Positions 22,664 through 35,093 of a stretch of DNA of 64,000 bases are shown here, in pieces (positions within the stretch are counted from its first letter, which is position 1; the number at the start of each line of letters is the position of its first letter). The notes below the pieces were generated by a model. That model did not search any database, was not told the origin of the DNA, and saw only the letters and a list, made by a program, of their open reading frames with translations. A program made the translations under genes and the position numbers. Origin of the DNA: Symsagittifera roscoffensis (Eukaryota > Xenacoelomorpha > Acoela > Convolutidae); assembly GCF_963678635.1 (NCBI RefSeq), contig NC_087064.1:70929465-70993464 (forward strand), read 5' to 3'.

Positions 22664-22718
22664 TTAGGAACCTATCATATATGAACAACCCTTCACTTCA
22701 CATATTTACGAAAATCAA

Positions 22719-24176
22719 ATGGAGTTTCTCCACAATTACTACACTACACCTAATAGTAATAATGTACCAGTTGAACAAGAAGTAAACAGAATTAACACTG
22801 TAATTAAACCCGAAAAAGACGAAGTACAAAGCTCAAATACAAACCACATATATCAAAATATACAAAAAAAAACAACCAAGAAAAAAAATTTGGACAATTC
22901 CATTTCTCTTAGAAAGTCCAAAAAGTAAAGAATTTCAACCACCAGATCTTGAAATAGATTTGTTAATAGTCTCAGGAGCAGAATCAAATATAATTAAAAT
23001 TCCCACTTGGAATGAAATTAAAACATTACATCCAACCCTAGCACTTATTAAGACAGCCAGCAAATTAGCAACAGCACAAGGCTCAATATTAGTAAATTTG
23101 GAAAAATCCAACTTTTCCTACTTCCCACGAGAACAATGGAACAAAACAAAATCTTAAACAAACCATTTAAACAAACATTCCACATAACAGATATAAAACA
23201 CAATATCATTGGCATACCATGTATAACTAAGAATATTCCCACAATAAATGTTTTAAAAAGTAAAATTCATATAAAAGACAAGTACACGAGGATAAAAAAC
23301 ACATCCTTAACGTTTTTTCAAAGATTAAACATACAACCACCATTTTTTTCTAAATTCTATCCTATATACAATCAGCAACAAAAATATTTGAAACCACTAT
23401 CGGGAAATATATATAATTTTTCAATCAAACAAGTTCACCATGATGATAAAAATGATAAAAATCAAAACAAACAACAATTTTTTATGTCAGACCTCGAATT
23501 CAAACATATCCAAAAAAATTTCCTAATAACAATTTCATCTATAAAATATATGAAAAACTCAAACTCGGACATTATTTCATTACACGTTTATAATAATTCA
23601 CCATACCAGAGAACATTACCTCTAGGACTCTTAGGATACTGTGAAACAAATGCTACAACTTCACCCACAAACGAAGTAGCATATCGAGTCAATAATATAC
23701 TACAATTACTAGATATATGTCAATCAACATTTCTTGATGAAGAATTATCAAAAAACAACAAAAAAAGCAATAAAAAAAGAAACACAGATTGTTTCACAAA
23801 AACACCATATTTTAAACCAACGTTTAAATTATCGCATTATACAGAAGAACAGCAAAAATTTCTAACAATGTTTAATTTTCAACATTCTCAAATAACACAA
23901 AACAAATTCGACAAATTAGCCAAACTGTTAGTGAAATATCCAACAGTTTATGCAACATCAAAATTTGATGTCGGGAAAATTAGTTCACTACTACATTTAC
24001 CTTTAAAATCGGACGCAATTTTCAAAAAACAAAGAGCAAGCAAAGTACCAATACACTTACAAGATAAAGTAAAAAGACTACTTGACATTTTAGAACAAAA
24101 TGAAATTATATCTCCAGTTAATAAAAAAGAACAACCAAAAGGTAACACCTTTATCAACAGTTATCATTCTCGCTAA
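22719..24176 (+). pseudogene. Protease and protease-RT linker, unit B copy
   Basis: Protease core at about 22950-23160 with LLIVSGAESNIIKIPTW; the catalytic Asp is again Val. A 346-codon frame (23136-24176) runs from the protease end through a linker into the beginning of RT. It contains FDVGKISSLLHLPLKSDAIF and KVPIHLQDKVKRLLDILEQN, the usual approach to the RT fingers (...P...K..R..P...+..V...+.++L+.+.I+.P). A frameshift at 24140-24175 separates it from the RT core. Confidence 0.75.
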
Positions 24177-24549
24177 AGGAGAATCACTAAAAATTGTTCT
24201 AGACGCTAGATATCTCAATGCCCTAATTGACGAATCTAAATGTAATTGGCCCATAGAACCAATTCAGGTAATTTTAACAAAAATAAATGGTAAATATTTC
24301 ACAACCGCAGACATGAATAGTGCCTATAATCAAAAGCCATTAGACGAACAGTCACGACGATTAACACAATTCGTTATTGGAAATCAACAATACGAATTCA
24401 ACAGATTATTCTATGGAATATTCATAGGACCAGCAGCTTTTTCAGCTTTTATGAGTAAAATCTTTAGACCACTTATACTCAAGAAAAAGGCAATCACATA
24501 CTTAGACGATGTTTCATGCAATCACAAACTAAAGATGAAATGTTTATGA
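24174..24549 (+). pseudogene. Reverse-transcriptase core, unit B
   Basis: Contains VIILAKGESLKIVLDARYLN (fingers), FTTADMNSAYNQ (first catalytic Asp, motif A), a motif-B region with FNRLFYGIFIGPAAFSAFM, and YLDDV (catalytic Asp pair). This is the only place in the element where the full set of RT catalytic residues is visible. A one-base loss next to YLDDV shifts the frame; the same loss is in unit A. Confidence 0.85.
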
Positions 24550-25315
24550 TTTTGGAACAGTATCATCAAATACTCAAAAATGAAAATATGAAAGTAGCCC
24601 CAGATAAATCACATTTTTTTCTAACACGTGTAAAGTTTCTTGGACATATTATTAAAAGAAACACTTTAACTCCATTAAAATCACGCATAGACGCAATTCA
24701 AAAACTTCAGCCACCCACGAATAAAAAGAAAATCCAAGAATTCCTTGGAATGTTAAATTTTTTAAGTAAATATGTATACAAAATGCAATTATACTTAAGA
24801 CCTTTCTATAACATCCTTAGACAGCAAAACAACTTTGAATGGACTACTGAACATCAAACACGATTTGACGAAAATACAAACTTGCTAACAGAACAAATAT
24901 CAAATACAATCCCAGATCCAAATCAACCATTCTATGCAATGTGCGATACTTCAAATTTTGGCATCGGCGCAGCATTACTACAATCACACCTCGGAACATT
25001 TAAGATGAACCTAATATCAGCGAATTCTCGCTTATTTACACAAGCCGAAGTACGACTCTCTACTCTCATGAGAGAATGCACAGCTATAATTTACACACTT
25101 ACAGAATATGAATTTCTGATACTTGCATCCATCCAACAGTTCTTTTTACGAATCACAAAACGATTATATTTCTTTTTACAAAAAAATCGAACCCAAACCA
25201 TCGAGTTTACAGACTTCAATTATTTTTAATGAAATTCCCAAACTTACATATGGTTTGGACAGCAAGAAAAAATCTTGCATTACCAGATACACTAAGTAGA
25301 AATACACCACCTTAA
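24516..25315 (+). pseudogene. RT thumb and RNase H, unit B copy
   Basis: Nearly identical to the unit A copy: a 237-codon frame with KFLGHIIKRNTLTP, FLGMLNFLSKYV and FYAMCDTSNFGIGAALLQ, then a short frame ending KNLALPDTLSRNTPP. It continues the RT core at 24174-24549 after the frameshift. Confidence 0.85.
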
Positions 25316-25361
25316 TTACTCACACGAAAACTACAATTGAAATACCACAAAATATCAAATT

Positions 25362-25788
25362 TGATCTTGCAAAAAACGAAACATCACCACGACTAGAAAA
25401 TAAATATGCAGTAAATATGCATCAATCACAAATAAACAATTTACAACATTTTCCACTTTATTTAGATTGTCCACCAAAAGGTACATCCACATTTAAACCA
25501 ACCCCATATTCACATTGGATAAAAAATAATACTCAACAAAAGATAATAAAGCAACAGCCACACAAAAAAGATCCTTTCCCATTAATGGAAAAAGAAAGTT
25601 TATCTGACATTATAAATTTATCAGGACCACCGACAACTGATTTAAAATACACGGATATCAAGTTTTTAACCTTCATGACCCACTCGACACAGTTCCCGCA
25701 ATGACCCACAATTTTCGACACAATGACCGCAATGACCCACTCGACATAAAAATGTTTTTAATCACCAACAGAAAAAATTGGACTACAA
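25362..25788 (+). pseudogene. RNase H-integrase linker (unit B only)
   Basis: A 95-codon frame (25417-25704) with no recognised domain. It ends in a local repeat where ATGACCCACTCGACA occurs twice (about 25677 and 25732), a probable small internal duplication. Unit A lacks this block. Confidence 0.5.
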
Positions 25789-26208
25789 TTGATACAAAAA
25801 TACCAAAACTTTGACCTTATTATTAGACAACTTAAATCATGGCACAAATACAAAACAAAGCCTGCAAAAGCTGATACAACGATATTAGGAAACAAAACTC
25901 TCCTCCGATATTTTAAAAAATTCAATAATACTATAAATGAAAATACAGATCTTTTAGAATATAATACATCCGACTCCAAAAAACCCTGTCTACGCCTCAG
26001 CATGATGTTGATAGCATTCAACATATCACACACACAAAAAACAAAAGGACACTCAGGATCAGAAAAGACATATTCAAAATTTACACAAAATTTTTACTTC
26101 CCAAATGCACCAATTTGGATTAAAGTTTTATGCAACGATTGCATAATTTGTCAAATAAATAAACCATACTCAAATCAAAAACAAATAGCACCAAAAAAAA
26201 GACTTTAA
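25789..26208 (+). pseudogene. Integrase N-terminal zinc-binding domain
   Basis: A 139-codon frame ending with HTQKTKGHSGSEKTYSKF and then CNDCIICQINKPY. This is an HHCC integrase zinc-binding module, with C-x2-C in DCIIC preceded by the paired His. The core domain continues after a frame change at about 26210-26290. Confidence 0.85.
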
Positions 26209-26220
26209 AGGCTAAAGTCT

Positions 26221-26914
26221 ATATTTTAATCATAGAATTTCATTCGACACAAAAGGACCAATTTCACCATCCTCAGAAGGAAACTCATATATAATGGTCA
26301 TTGTTGATGCATTTACACACTACGTAGCACTCAACCCAGTACCACATTGTAATGCTCATTACGCATACACAACACTCTACGAACATTGGATAGCTAAATT
26401 CGGATTACCCGAAATATTAGTTACAGATAATGGCACAGAATTTATAAACAATCAAACCATCACATTATGCCACCTTTATAACATCAAACATAAACCACGT
26501 ACATCTCATGCACCATGGACAAATGGATTAGTGGAAGGTATGAACCGCTCACTACAAGATTATCTTCGATGTATCATAAATGGAAATGATACAAGTTACA
26601 CTGAATGGTCAGCAGATGTAAAATTATTTCCCATATCTTATAATTCACAAATTACAATAACCCTAGGAATGTCACCATACGAAATGGTTTTTAATCAAAA
26701 GCCACGAAAACCAATTATGTTCACAGCAAATGCACATAAAAATACACAAGGATATTGTCAACCAAACAAAGATTCAATTTGTTATAATCTACCATTACAT
26801 ACTCATGATGAAGACCACTTTCATCATCCACAAAATTTAAAATTAGCTTCCGGTACACATACCGAATGGATTTTAAATAGAGATAAAAACACAATGAAAT
26901 ATACCAGAAAGTAA
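26221..26914 (+). pseudogene. Integrase catalytic core
   Basis: The DDE residues are visible: Asp in MVIVDAFTHYVALNP, Asp in ILVTDNGTEFINN, and Glu in TNGLVEGMNRSLQDYL. The conserved stretches HAPWTNGLVE and LGMSPYEMVFNQKPRKP are typical of Ty3/gypsy-class integrases. The first Asp block is preceded by DTKGPISPSSEGNSYI in continuous frame. Beyond the core the frame ends at 26914. Confidence 0.9.
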
Positions 26915-27034
26915 CAAAGAAATTGTTAAAAAGGCAAAATATAAACAACCAAATTAATTCACGCTTCATGCCAGCCACCGATTGAAAAATTGGAACTTTT
27001 GTTTTAATACCCAATTTTAATACACAAAAGGAAT

Positions 27035-27416
27035 ATCCAAAAAACTACAACCACTTCGAAAAGGACCATATCAAAGAATTGATAAACCTACTGAAGTAAC
27101 ATACCAACTTACTGACTCCAGCAAAAAAGAAATCATTCAACACCGTTACAACCTTTTGCCTTATTATCCAAAAGAATACGCACTCTGCGAATTGACTCAA
27201 TTATACTCTTTTACAGGCTTACAAATCGTTCAAAATCATTCACAAATAGAACAAAATCAAAATGTTTATACAACAAAAAGTAAAATTACAATCCAACAGC
27301 AAAAGGTAGACCCTCAAAAATCCAACACACCAGAACCAAAAATAAATCAAAAAGAAAGAAAAAATCGAAAACTAACAGAAAAAATCTTACCACAGGATCA
27401 ACAACAAAAATCCTAA
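27035..27416 (+). pseudogene. Integrase C-terminal GPY/F-like tail
   Basis: After several stops, the reading LRKGPYQRIDKPTEVTYQL and HRYNLLPYYPKEYALCEL resembles the GPY/F module at the end of many Ty3/gypsy integrases. A Lys/Gln-rich tail follows to the stop at 27416. No chromodomain is seen. Confidence 0.6.
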
Positions 27417-28559
27417 CCTAGAGAATCATCACGTCTTAGAAGTCAACCAAGAAAAAACTATAAGACATTCATTCCACAGTCAAAAATATTAATGAAAATT
27501 TAATTTCAAAAACAACTTTAGTTTAGATTACCGTAAACATTCTTTTTAAATCACTTTAAACTTTCACATTTCTGTAAAAACATGCTGAAAAAAACCTCGA
27601 TCAATTCTAGTTTAAATTCAGCCAATAGAAATTATTCAAATTGCCACCTTTATATCTCTAACACAAAATTTATTTAGCCGACAAATTTTTATCTCCAGGC
27701 ATATCTATAACTCTAACTTTCCAACCTCCAGGTCAAAAATAAGCAATTTGCAAAAAATTTGACAACTAAAATAAACACTACTTCAAAATTACAACCCTCC
27801 CCTATCAGATTATGCAAAAATCAACAATATTTTCCCAACTCAGACCTCAAAAGTCCCTCAACCAAAAATGGCAAGTTAGCTTAAAGTAAAAAAGACCCAT
27901 GATCATTTGGCCTAAAGTACAAATATTTCAAAGATACCTCCACTTACCCAATAAATAAAAACAAAACTATTAAGACCTCCCGAATACCATAAAAATACAC
28001 CCTCAACAAGTTTTTACAAAACTCAACCCACTTGTCAAAAAATCAATAAATAATCCGACCACACTTGAGTTTTGCCTCAAAACTTTAAAAAATATTCGAC
28101 GAAACAAATCATTTCTTAAATGCTTTTCTCCATAACAGTTGATCATATAAAACAAAAACTTCTGAACCTCTCTACAAAACTTTTCACTATATTTAAATTT
28201 TCCTATTCTTTTTCATTGAAACTTTTGAATCTCTAATAATCGTTTCTATAATTTTTTGCAACCTTTTTTTTAATTTTCTACTCCCCATTTGAAATATATC
28301 TTCAACTTTCCCAAATCCTACGAAAACATAAAATCTATTTAAATGATACGAACCATTTTTAGTCGAAAAGAAATTTTTCTTTCTTTCACAATTTTTCTCA
28401 TATTTTTAATATCCCTAATCAAAACAATGTGCAAATGCATAAAAAAGGCAATAGTACATTTGTCTTAGCAACTATTCTTTTAATACTTTTTATTGAAGAA
28501 TATTTTAATAAACATAAATTTTCCCAATAACAATTAAACACTCAAATAATTTTTCAAAA
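27417..28559 (+). other. Non-coding spacer between pol and the 3' genes
   Basis: About 1.1 kb, AT-rich with C-poor top-strand blocks and no open frame of note. It could hold the promoter or splice acceptor for the downstream genes, but no site can be singled out. Confidence 0.45.
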
Positions 28560-29645
28560 TTTCTAATCAACCACCACCACACCAGCCCCCACCAACAACG
28601 TCTCAAGAAAGTCCAATAACACCTACAACCACCAACAATCCCCCACCATCAACTCGAATATCTTTTTAAGACAAACCATACACTTTTGAAGAACGACACG
28701 CACAATTATCTGAACCCTTAGAGCCGGTTAATCGCCAAGCATCTTTAAGTGAACGAATTCATATCCATAATTTATATCCCATATAAGCCAAAATCAAAAC
28801 ACACTTGAAATAAATAGACAAATCATACACCCACAAAGAAATAGAAATTTTCAAACTCCCAGAGTTCATTTTAACATACCCCAATCACCGACACCAACTA
28901 CATCAGAACTTTCAAGCAGTACATTACCAGAAACTCCCACCCTTCTTTCAGAACAAAGCATCTCAAATATTCCATCAGATTATTTAGGTTCAACTCCAAC
29001 ATTAGAACAAATTCGAGAAAATCTTTTTAACCCCCCAAATACCACCGAACGACCACCATATTGGTTAACACACTCATATACTCAAAGTGAACTAAATTTA
29101 GTAAAAAAAACAATAGATATCTCTTCTGATACAACATTATCATCCTTACCAGAAACAATTTTACTTCCATCAACACCATCCTTAAGTCAAATTTCACCAA
29201 CACTTTTCCCCCTCAATTTTCCCAAAAATTTTGACGCCAGATATCAAGAACAATCATCCACAAAAACCCCCTACGTTTAGATTGTAATACTTTCGTAGCA
29301 CCTCCCCCACTATTTGGACAACATCAAGAAAGTAGCCGACTCCACAATTGGGCACTAAGTAGATTACAATATAGACAAGATATTCACAAAGATATTCAAA
29401 AACACAATATTCAGATACTTCAACAAAATAGTCTCCAATTAAAGTTTGAAATCACAGTCAGACTTGATAAAATTATTCAACACCCATTTCCCCTAAGTCC
29501 ACCAAATATAACAGCTCAATCACTACCTCCCCCATTTATAACAACTGAAGTTATATATAAATACAATAGATATACCAAAAACACAATTGGATATATTACT
29601 TTTTATAACCCGTACTCAGGATTATCATACACATGTATATTTTAA
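28560..29645 (+). pseudogene. ORF3 of the retroelement: S/T/P-rich protein, unknown
   Basis: Open, ATG-less frames at about 28770-29278 and 29283-29645, joined by one frameshift in an A5C5 tract near 29265. The first part is rich in Ser, Thr and Pro (TLPETPTLLSEQSISNIPSD). The second looks folded, with FGQHQESSRLHNWALSRLQY and KHNIQILQQNSLQLKF, and ends near 29645. It sits between integrase and the envelope-like region. Its composition parallels ORF4, but no alignable similarity was established. Confidence 0.45.
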
Positions 29646-29659
29646 AAGTATTCACATAT

Positions 29660-32342
29660 CAACACCTACTTATTCTATTTTTTTTTTGAACCAAATACAA
29701 ATCCATCTCCTCGCACAGGACCTCAAGATTTGCTAGTAACACACTATGATTGTGAAGAAAACGAACAAAAAACGCTACACAAATATGCTATAAATCAAGT
29801 CACACAATGTGAATCCGAACCACAAGCTATAGAAACAACAAATATAGTAGCCACCTTATACTCAAAAGCCCGATCAACAACATTAACAGGTTACAAATTT
29901 ACAGCAACCATTTCCGAAAAGAAAGCACCTTGCTCACAAGTCTCAAACGGAAATAAAAACCGACTAGACCACGATTCTTTCTTTCAGAGTAATATAGAAA
30001 GATTGCTACATCTTAGCCCTCAAGACTGTAAAAACTAACTTAGTCGATTAAACTTAACACAAAACATAGGAACAAAAAGAAAACTTGTAAGTTTTCTAAT
30101 TTTCCCAGAATTAGCACATCAAGCAGAAATTGAAAAACACCAAGGTCACATGAGACTAGACAAAAAGTTCCCCTTTCATGAAACACATGGAGAATTAACA
30201 TACGATTTACATGATAAACACTGGTTACCACATATCGGTATAAACAATCCCTCAAATTGCAAACAGACACAAAAAATACAGGATATCAAGAAATAATGTT
30301 TTTTGACTGGAAAATACAACTTGAAAAAAAACAACTTACACGAGATTTAAAAGACGACACAATTCTTTACCAAGGCATTCGACTCCCTTGAAAAAGTGAC
30401 CAAGGATATTGCGATCCTACAACACGGACCCAAGCAACCATTGTATGGTTTCCTGAAGAAACCTGCACAGTTTTTAAAGTAGCAAGGATACACGCTAGAA
30501 TGATTAAATTTTATTGAATACACAAATCTTTTATTGAATCAATCCCATTTGAAGAAGTCAATCCCGATCAAATTAGAAATAGAAACAACAAATTTAGGAA
30601 CCTCAACAATATAGAAAATAAAGTAACACGATTTCAAATATACCCAAAAACAGAACTAGCATGTAAATATAAAAAACCAATTTATAAAACACAATATTCA
30701 GAAATTCTTGTCGAATACGAACACGGTTTCGACATGAATACAGGACATCTAATTGTAGACCCTATGGCCACATCTCATTCACTTACCGACGGAAAACCCT
30801 TATGTTTCAGTAAAATTTCAGAAAAACATAGGACGAATACGTGGAAAACAAAAACGACAAGACGCAGAAAGTACACAGTTACAAGAACTATCACTTATGA
30901 ATCGTACATATTTTGGCGCAATTCATTATGATATACCTTTAGATATGAAACTAGATTACACAATAAGCAGAATTTTTCAAGAAATGTCACTCTCAGAATT
31001 AGAAAAACTACATCAACTATGTGAACTAGAAAGAACCCAGATTTTACAGTCACTAGCACTAGCAGTTCTCAAAATACCATATGCAGGATATTTGTTATCC
31101 GGAAACAGATCAAATTTTATTGATTATGAAGGAAACATTTGATGGTATTACACTTGTACCAAAAAAGTATCACCTTTATACGTTTTTGAAGATAAAAGAT
31201 GTTAAAAAAGAATCCCTATATTCTACAAAAATAAAGTATATTTTGTTGATACACTCTCAAGACGAACATATTTTTGGGACACAGCAGTACCATGTGGATC
31301 AGAAAAAAGCCACAACGTTTTACAATTAAATCCCGACGAAGATAAATATTATCTATTAACACCATACCCAACAATAATGCCACCATTAAAAAAGTTCTCA
31401 CCTGAAAGCATTCGAGCTATAGCCCGCAATCCAAATATCGAGTTACAATTGATAGGTATAAATTCAAAATCAGACATACAGCATCACAAACGTACACAAC
31501 AATTTCAAGAACTAATTACGAAAATGGACACAATACAACGACAATCAATAGATCAAAACTTACGAAAACTTTCAGAAACATCAGGGTTTTCACATATTTA
31601 CGGACAAGATTACAGCGGATATTTTAAAGACATAAAATATCAACCACAAGATATATCACCGATCAATATTTTTAGTTTTGTAAATCTCAAAAATGAAGTT
31701 TTAGCCTTTCTAGGATGGCCACACTACAACTTAGAAAGATTGACTACCTTATACGCTATGTTTAACTTTATTGGATTTCTTCTCTCATTACTAAAAGGAA
31801 TGTATAACAAATGCGCAATACATACACAAGTAAACCGACAAGCAAGCGTAGCACGCATATTATTTGCAGGATTTTTTGGAATATTTTCATCAACAATAAA
31901 CAAAATCCTCTTAGATGCACAAATAAAGGAATATGATACAAAACTATCAACAAATCTCAACACATACGACGAATCAAAAAACAATAATAATACAAACGCA
32001 TTACCCACAGCACCACATTTACCAAACCTCCAATTTAACCATCCATTATCATTAGTCTCACGAAATTTTAGGAACTTAGCAATCGCAAACCCCCCAAACT
32101 TAAGACCCAGTCATATAAAAAGCCCCATCCAACATATTGTGACACAAAACCCCACAATTGACGATACATACGAACAAATCATTGAACAGCCCCATACCAC
32201 TACTTTTCAGTCTCAAAATAATCATATTTTTTTAGCCCACGATGAGCAGACAAGTTGGATCACTCCATCGATCAAACTCCCACCCTGCCAACCTCCAAAA
32301 TCCAATCCCTATTATCCCACTTTTTGCTTTTTCGCCACCTGA
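29660..32342 (+). pseudogene. Envelope-like glycoprotein region, broken
   Basis: Frames at 29690-30038, 30040-30300, 30734-30931, 30897-31142 and 31377-32342 together cover a large Cys-containing extracellular-type protein. Local features include regularly spaced cysteines early on (THYDCEENEQ), GYLLSGNRSNF near 31090, a Cys-rich stretch after 31142, and a C-terminal half of 321 codons. In that half, residues about 122-140 and 161-172 are strongly hydrophobic (YAMFNFIGFLLSLL), consistent with fusion or membrane segments. From memory, the GNRS-type block and layout recall glycoproteins of invertebrate negative-strand (chuvirus-like) viruses captured by LTR elements; this is inference. At least five stops or frameshifts disrupt it. 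Confidence 0.55.
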
Positions 32343-33983
32343 TTCACCACAATTTAACAGATCATCAGGCATGAATTCTGACACTAACTCAGATATCACA
32401 ATTTATACAACAATTTCACAATTCAATAATTCTGATATAGAAACTCCCGATGAGTTCGCAGATTCTGAACCATCCCCTTCTACTCATACCCAGACCAGCT
32501 CAACAACCTTCTCAAAACCTCCCTTCCGATCTATCCAACCCCAAAGCCAACATACATCTCCCTACACTCCTTCTCAAGTAACCCCAACCTACTCCCCATT
32601 CAATAATGAACGCTCCACCAACAACTCCCCAGATAATATTCAAATTTCCGAAGAACTAGATAATTTTATAACACTTCAACAACAATTGCTATCTCCCCGC
32701 ACTCTAACCAATCACCAACTATCATCAACAATCACATCATCAAATCCACCAACACCTACACCAATTTCAGATTATACTCCTTCATTAGCTCATTCACCCA
32801 CATCAACAGAAACATCCACCAGTACTAATCGTGCTTATCGAACCTTTAAACGTAAATTCCCAAATCACCCATTCCCATCCAAACCCGCAACCGCCCGAGA
32901 ATATATCAACCATCCAGACCACACCAATACTACGAATTTTCTTCAAATAACCGTACCTTCATTTCCCCAATATACACTAAATCAATCCGACCCTAACCCT
33001 GAACCACGTCACTTTGTAGATGAACATGTATTAATACCCACACTTCATTGGACAGCTTATTATAATTTCACTAACCCCTTTACGCTACCACTCTATAACA
33101 CCACTACAGATATTGAAAGAAATAAGGACGAATTATTCACATTAACCACAGCACTCACCCAACGACAATTTACATATGTAGGATATAAAAAATTACTAAA
33201 AACATTCACTGCACCCCGAGCTAACGACTTTTCAATTGAATATTATGTTCATAACATCATTGGATCTAATCAAGACCAGTTTTTGACGACGATCCACAAC
33301 TCACAGAGAAATTCTTTATAAGAACACCTTACTTATTCACACTTGACATCTTAGATAAAAAGCATGATCACATTGTTTCAGAAGCACTCTCAGATATTCA
33401 GGCATACGAATCATTTCACGAAAAGTTTCAAACATTTTCACTAACCTTTCATTTTCTCACACCAAACGAACGTGATCTGCACTGTTCACACGACATCATG
33501 TTACGAACTAAACAAACGCACACCTACACTTATTATCGATTTATTCAAAATCATTTTCATTTACACACACCATCGCGACAACCCCACCACAGATTTCAGT
33601 TCATCAATTCCAAATATACATCACCATTTTTTCTAAACTTTACGTATTGTATTAAAAATACTAACCTTCAAGGCATCCTCCGCAATTACGACCCGATCAC
33701 CCAGATGTTTATATTTTGTCCCCTCGCCAAGACTTTCAGCGACGAAGAAGCCCGTTCCTTAATAGTCCCGCATGAATATATACAACCTATAGAAGTACCC
33801 ATTTTAGAATTCATCTATAACACTAAATACAATCATAAAATTTACAATCTAATCCAAAAAACACCTCATGAATTTGCAGTAGGCACCGAAGAACTAAAAA
33901 CCATCAAAGCACTTCAATTGCTTTGGCCACTGATGCCAACTAAAATTATCATACGCATACTAGCAAAATTACTAACTACATAA
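32242..33983 (+). pseudogene. ORF4 of the retroelement: S/T/P-rich protein, unknown
   Basis: Two long frames, 32242-33321 (359 codons from ATG) and one open from before 33290 to 33983, overlap and appear to be one gene with a single indel at about 33270-33300. The start overlaps the last 100 bases of the envelope-like frame in another frame, as accessory genes do in complex retroviruses. Residues about 30-200 are Ser/Thr/Pro-rich and probably disordered. The rest looks folded, with HWTAYYNFTNPFTLPLYNTT and, in the second frame, LRNYDPITQMFIFCPLAK. No known family is recognised. It is the least damaged large gene of the element. Confidence 0.55.
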
Positions 33984-35093
33984 GACGCTATTCACGATGT
34001 TTTCCCTCACGGCTTTTTCCCGACAACTAAAGGTAAGTTTGAATATAAAATTTTAATAACTAACTAATTTAAAATCAATACTAACCATTCTTTATAATTA
34101 AATTACATTTTCTTTAGTCTTCACCCATGATCACCTACAACAAGAAGAAAAAAACAAATAAAAATACAGTCTCTTTTTTCAGCAAAAACTCTACTAAATC
34201 TATAGCACTGAATGATAGAGTAAAATTCAATTCGAACGCAATAAATTAATAATTTCCCTAAATGTAGTAAGATCCAATACGATGAAAATCAATTTATAAT
34301 TTTCAAATCCCCACAAAGCAGTAAAATTTAATATTAAAGTAGTAAATTATACAAAGAAACGCAGTACGATTCTTTTATTCTCTTCTGTTTACTCGCACAA
34401 GAATTCTATCCACAATCGCACAACTTGCCCACGAAGTATTGTTTAAAATAATGAATTTTGAGTTTTAAGTTTGCACTAACAACAACTCAAACAAGCAATA
34501 ACAAGTTTCCAACTTTCCTTTAACCCGGTTGGAATGGAATTATATAATAACCAAACTAACCAATGCAGCAAACTAAACACCATAAACCACAAACTAACAG
34601 CATGACTAAGAAAAGCATTCCTACGGTACCCAAGTCGGATTAAACCAACTTAAAACTGGATAGTTTATTCTTTTGAGGACTATTATCAAGTCTAAAAAAG
34701 AAATAATAAAACACCAAAAAGTCGCAAAACAAACCCCAACAAAAAACAATTTGATTTTTGAGAAAAGGACACAACCAAAGTAACAAAAGGAAAACTAGAA
34801 ATATTATAACAAAAATGTTAGCACAAAATGATCTTCACGCCATTCCCAGATAAGAATGATACTCGATCAGTTCTCCACCCAAGCAGAACAAACAATCATA
34901 GCAAACCATTTTGAAATCGCAGTCATCGTCGAACAAACAACTAACAAGTTCATGTCAACCATTCTAGCTTCCTGGAGTTTTTTTCTCCACGAACAAAACA
35001 AGAAATGATGCTCGCCAAATAACAACGACCATCATCCATCCTTCATTACAGATAGAAGATCTAAGATTCAAAACTCTGTAAACGCCAGATGGG
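33984..35093 (+). other. 3' untranslated region of the retroelement
   Basis: About 1.1 kb without ORFs. The sequence directly before the 3' LTR is CGCCAGATGGG, a poor polypurine tract. A typical purine run is missing, another sign of decay or recombination at this border. Confidence 0.55.
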
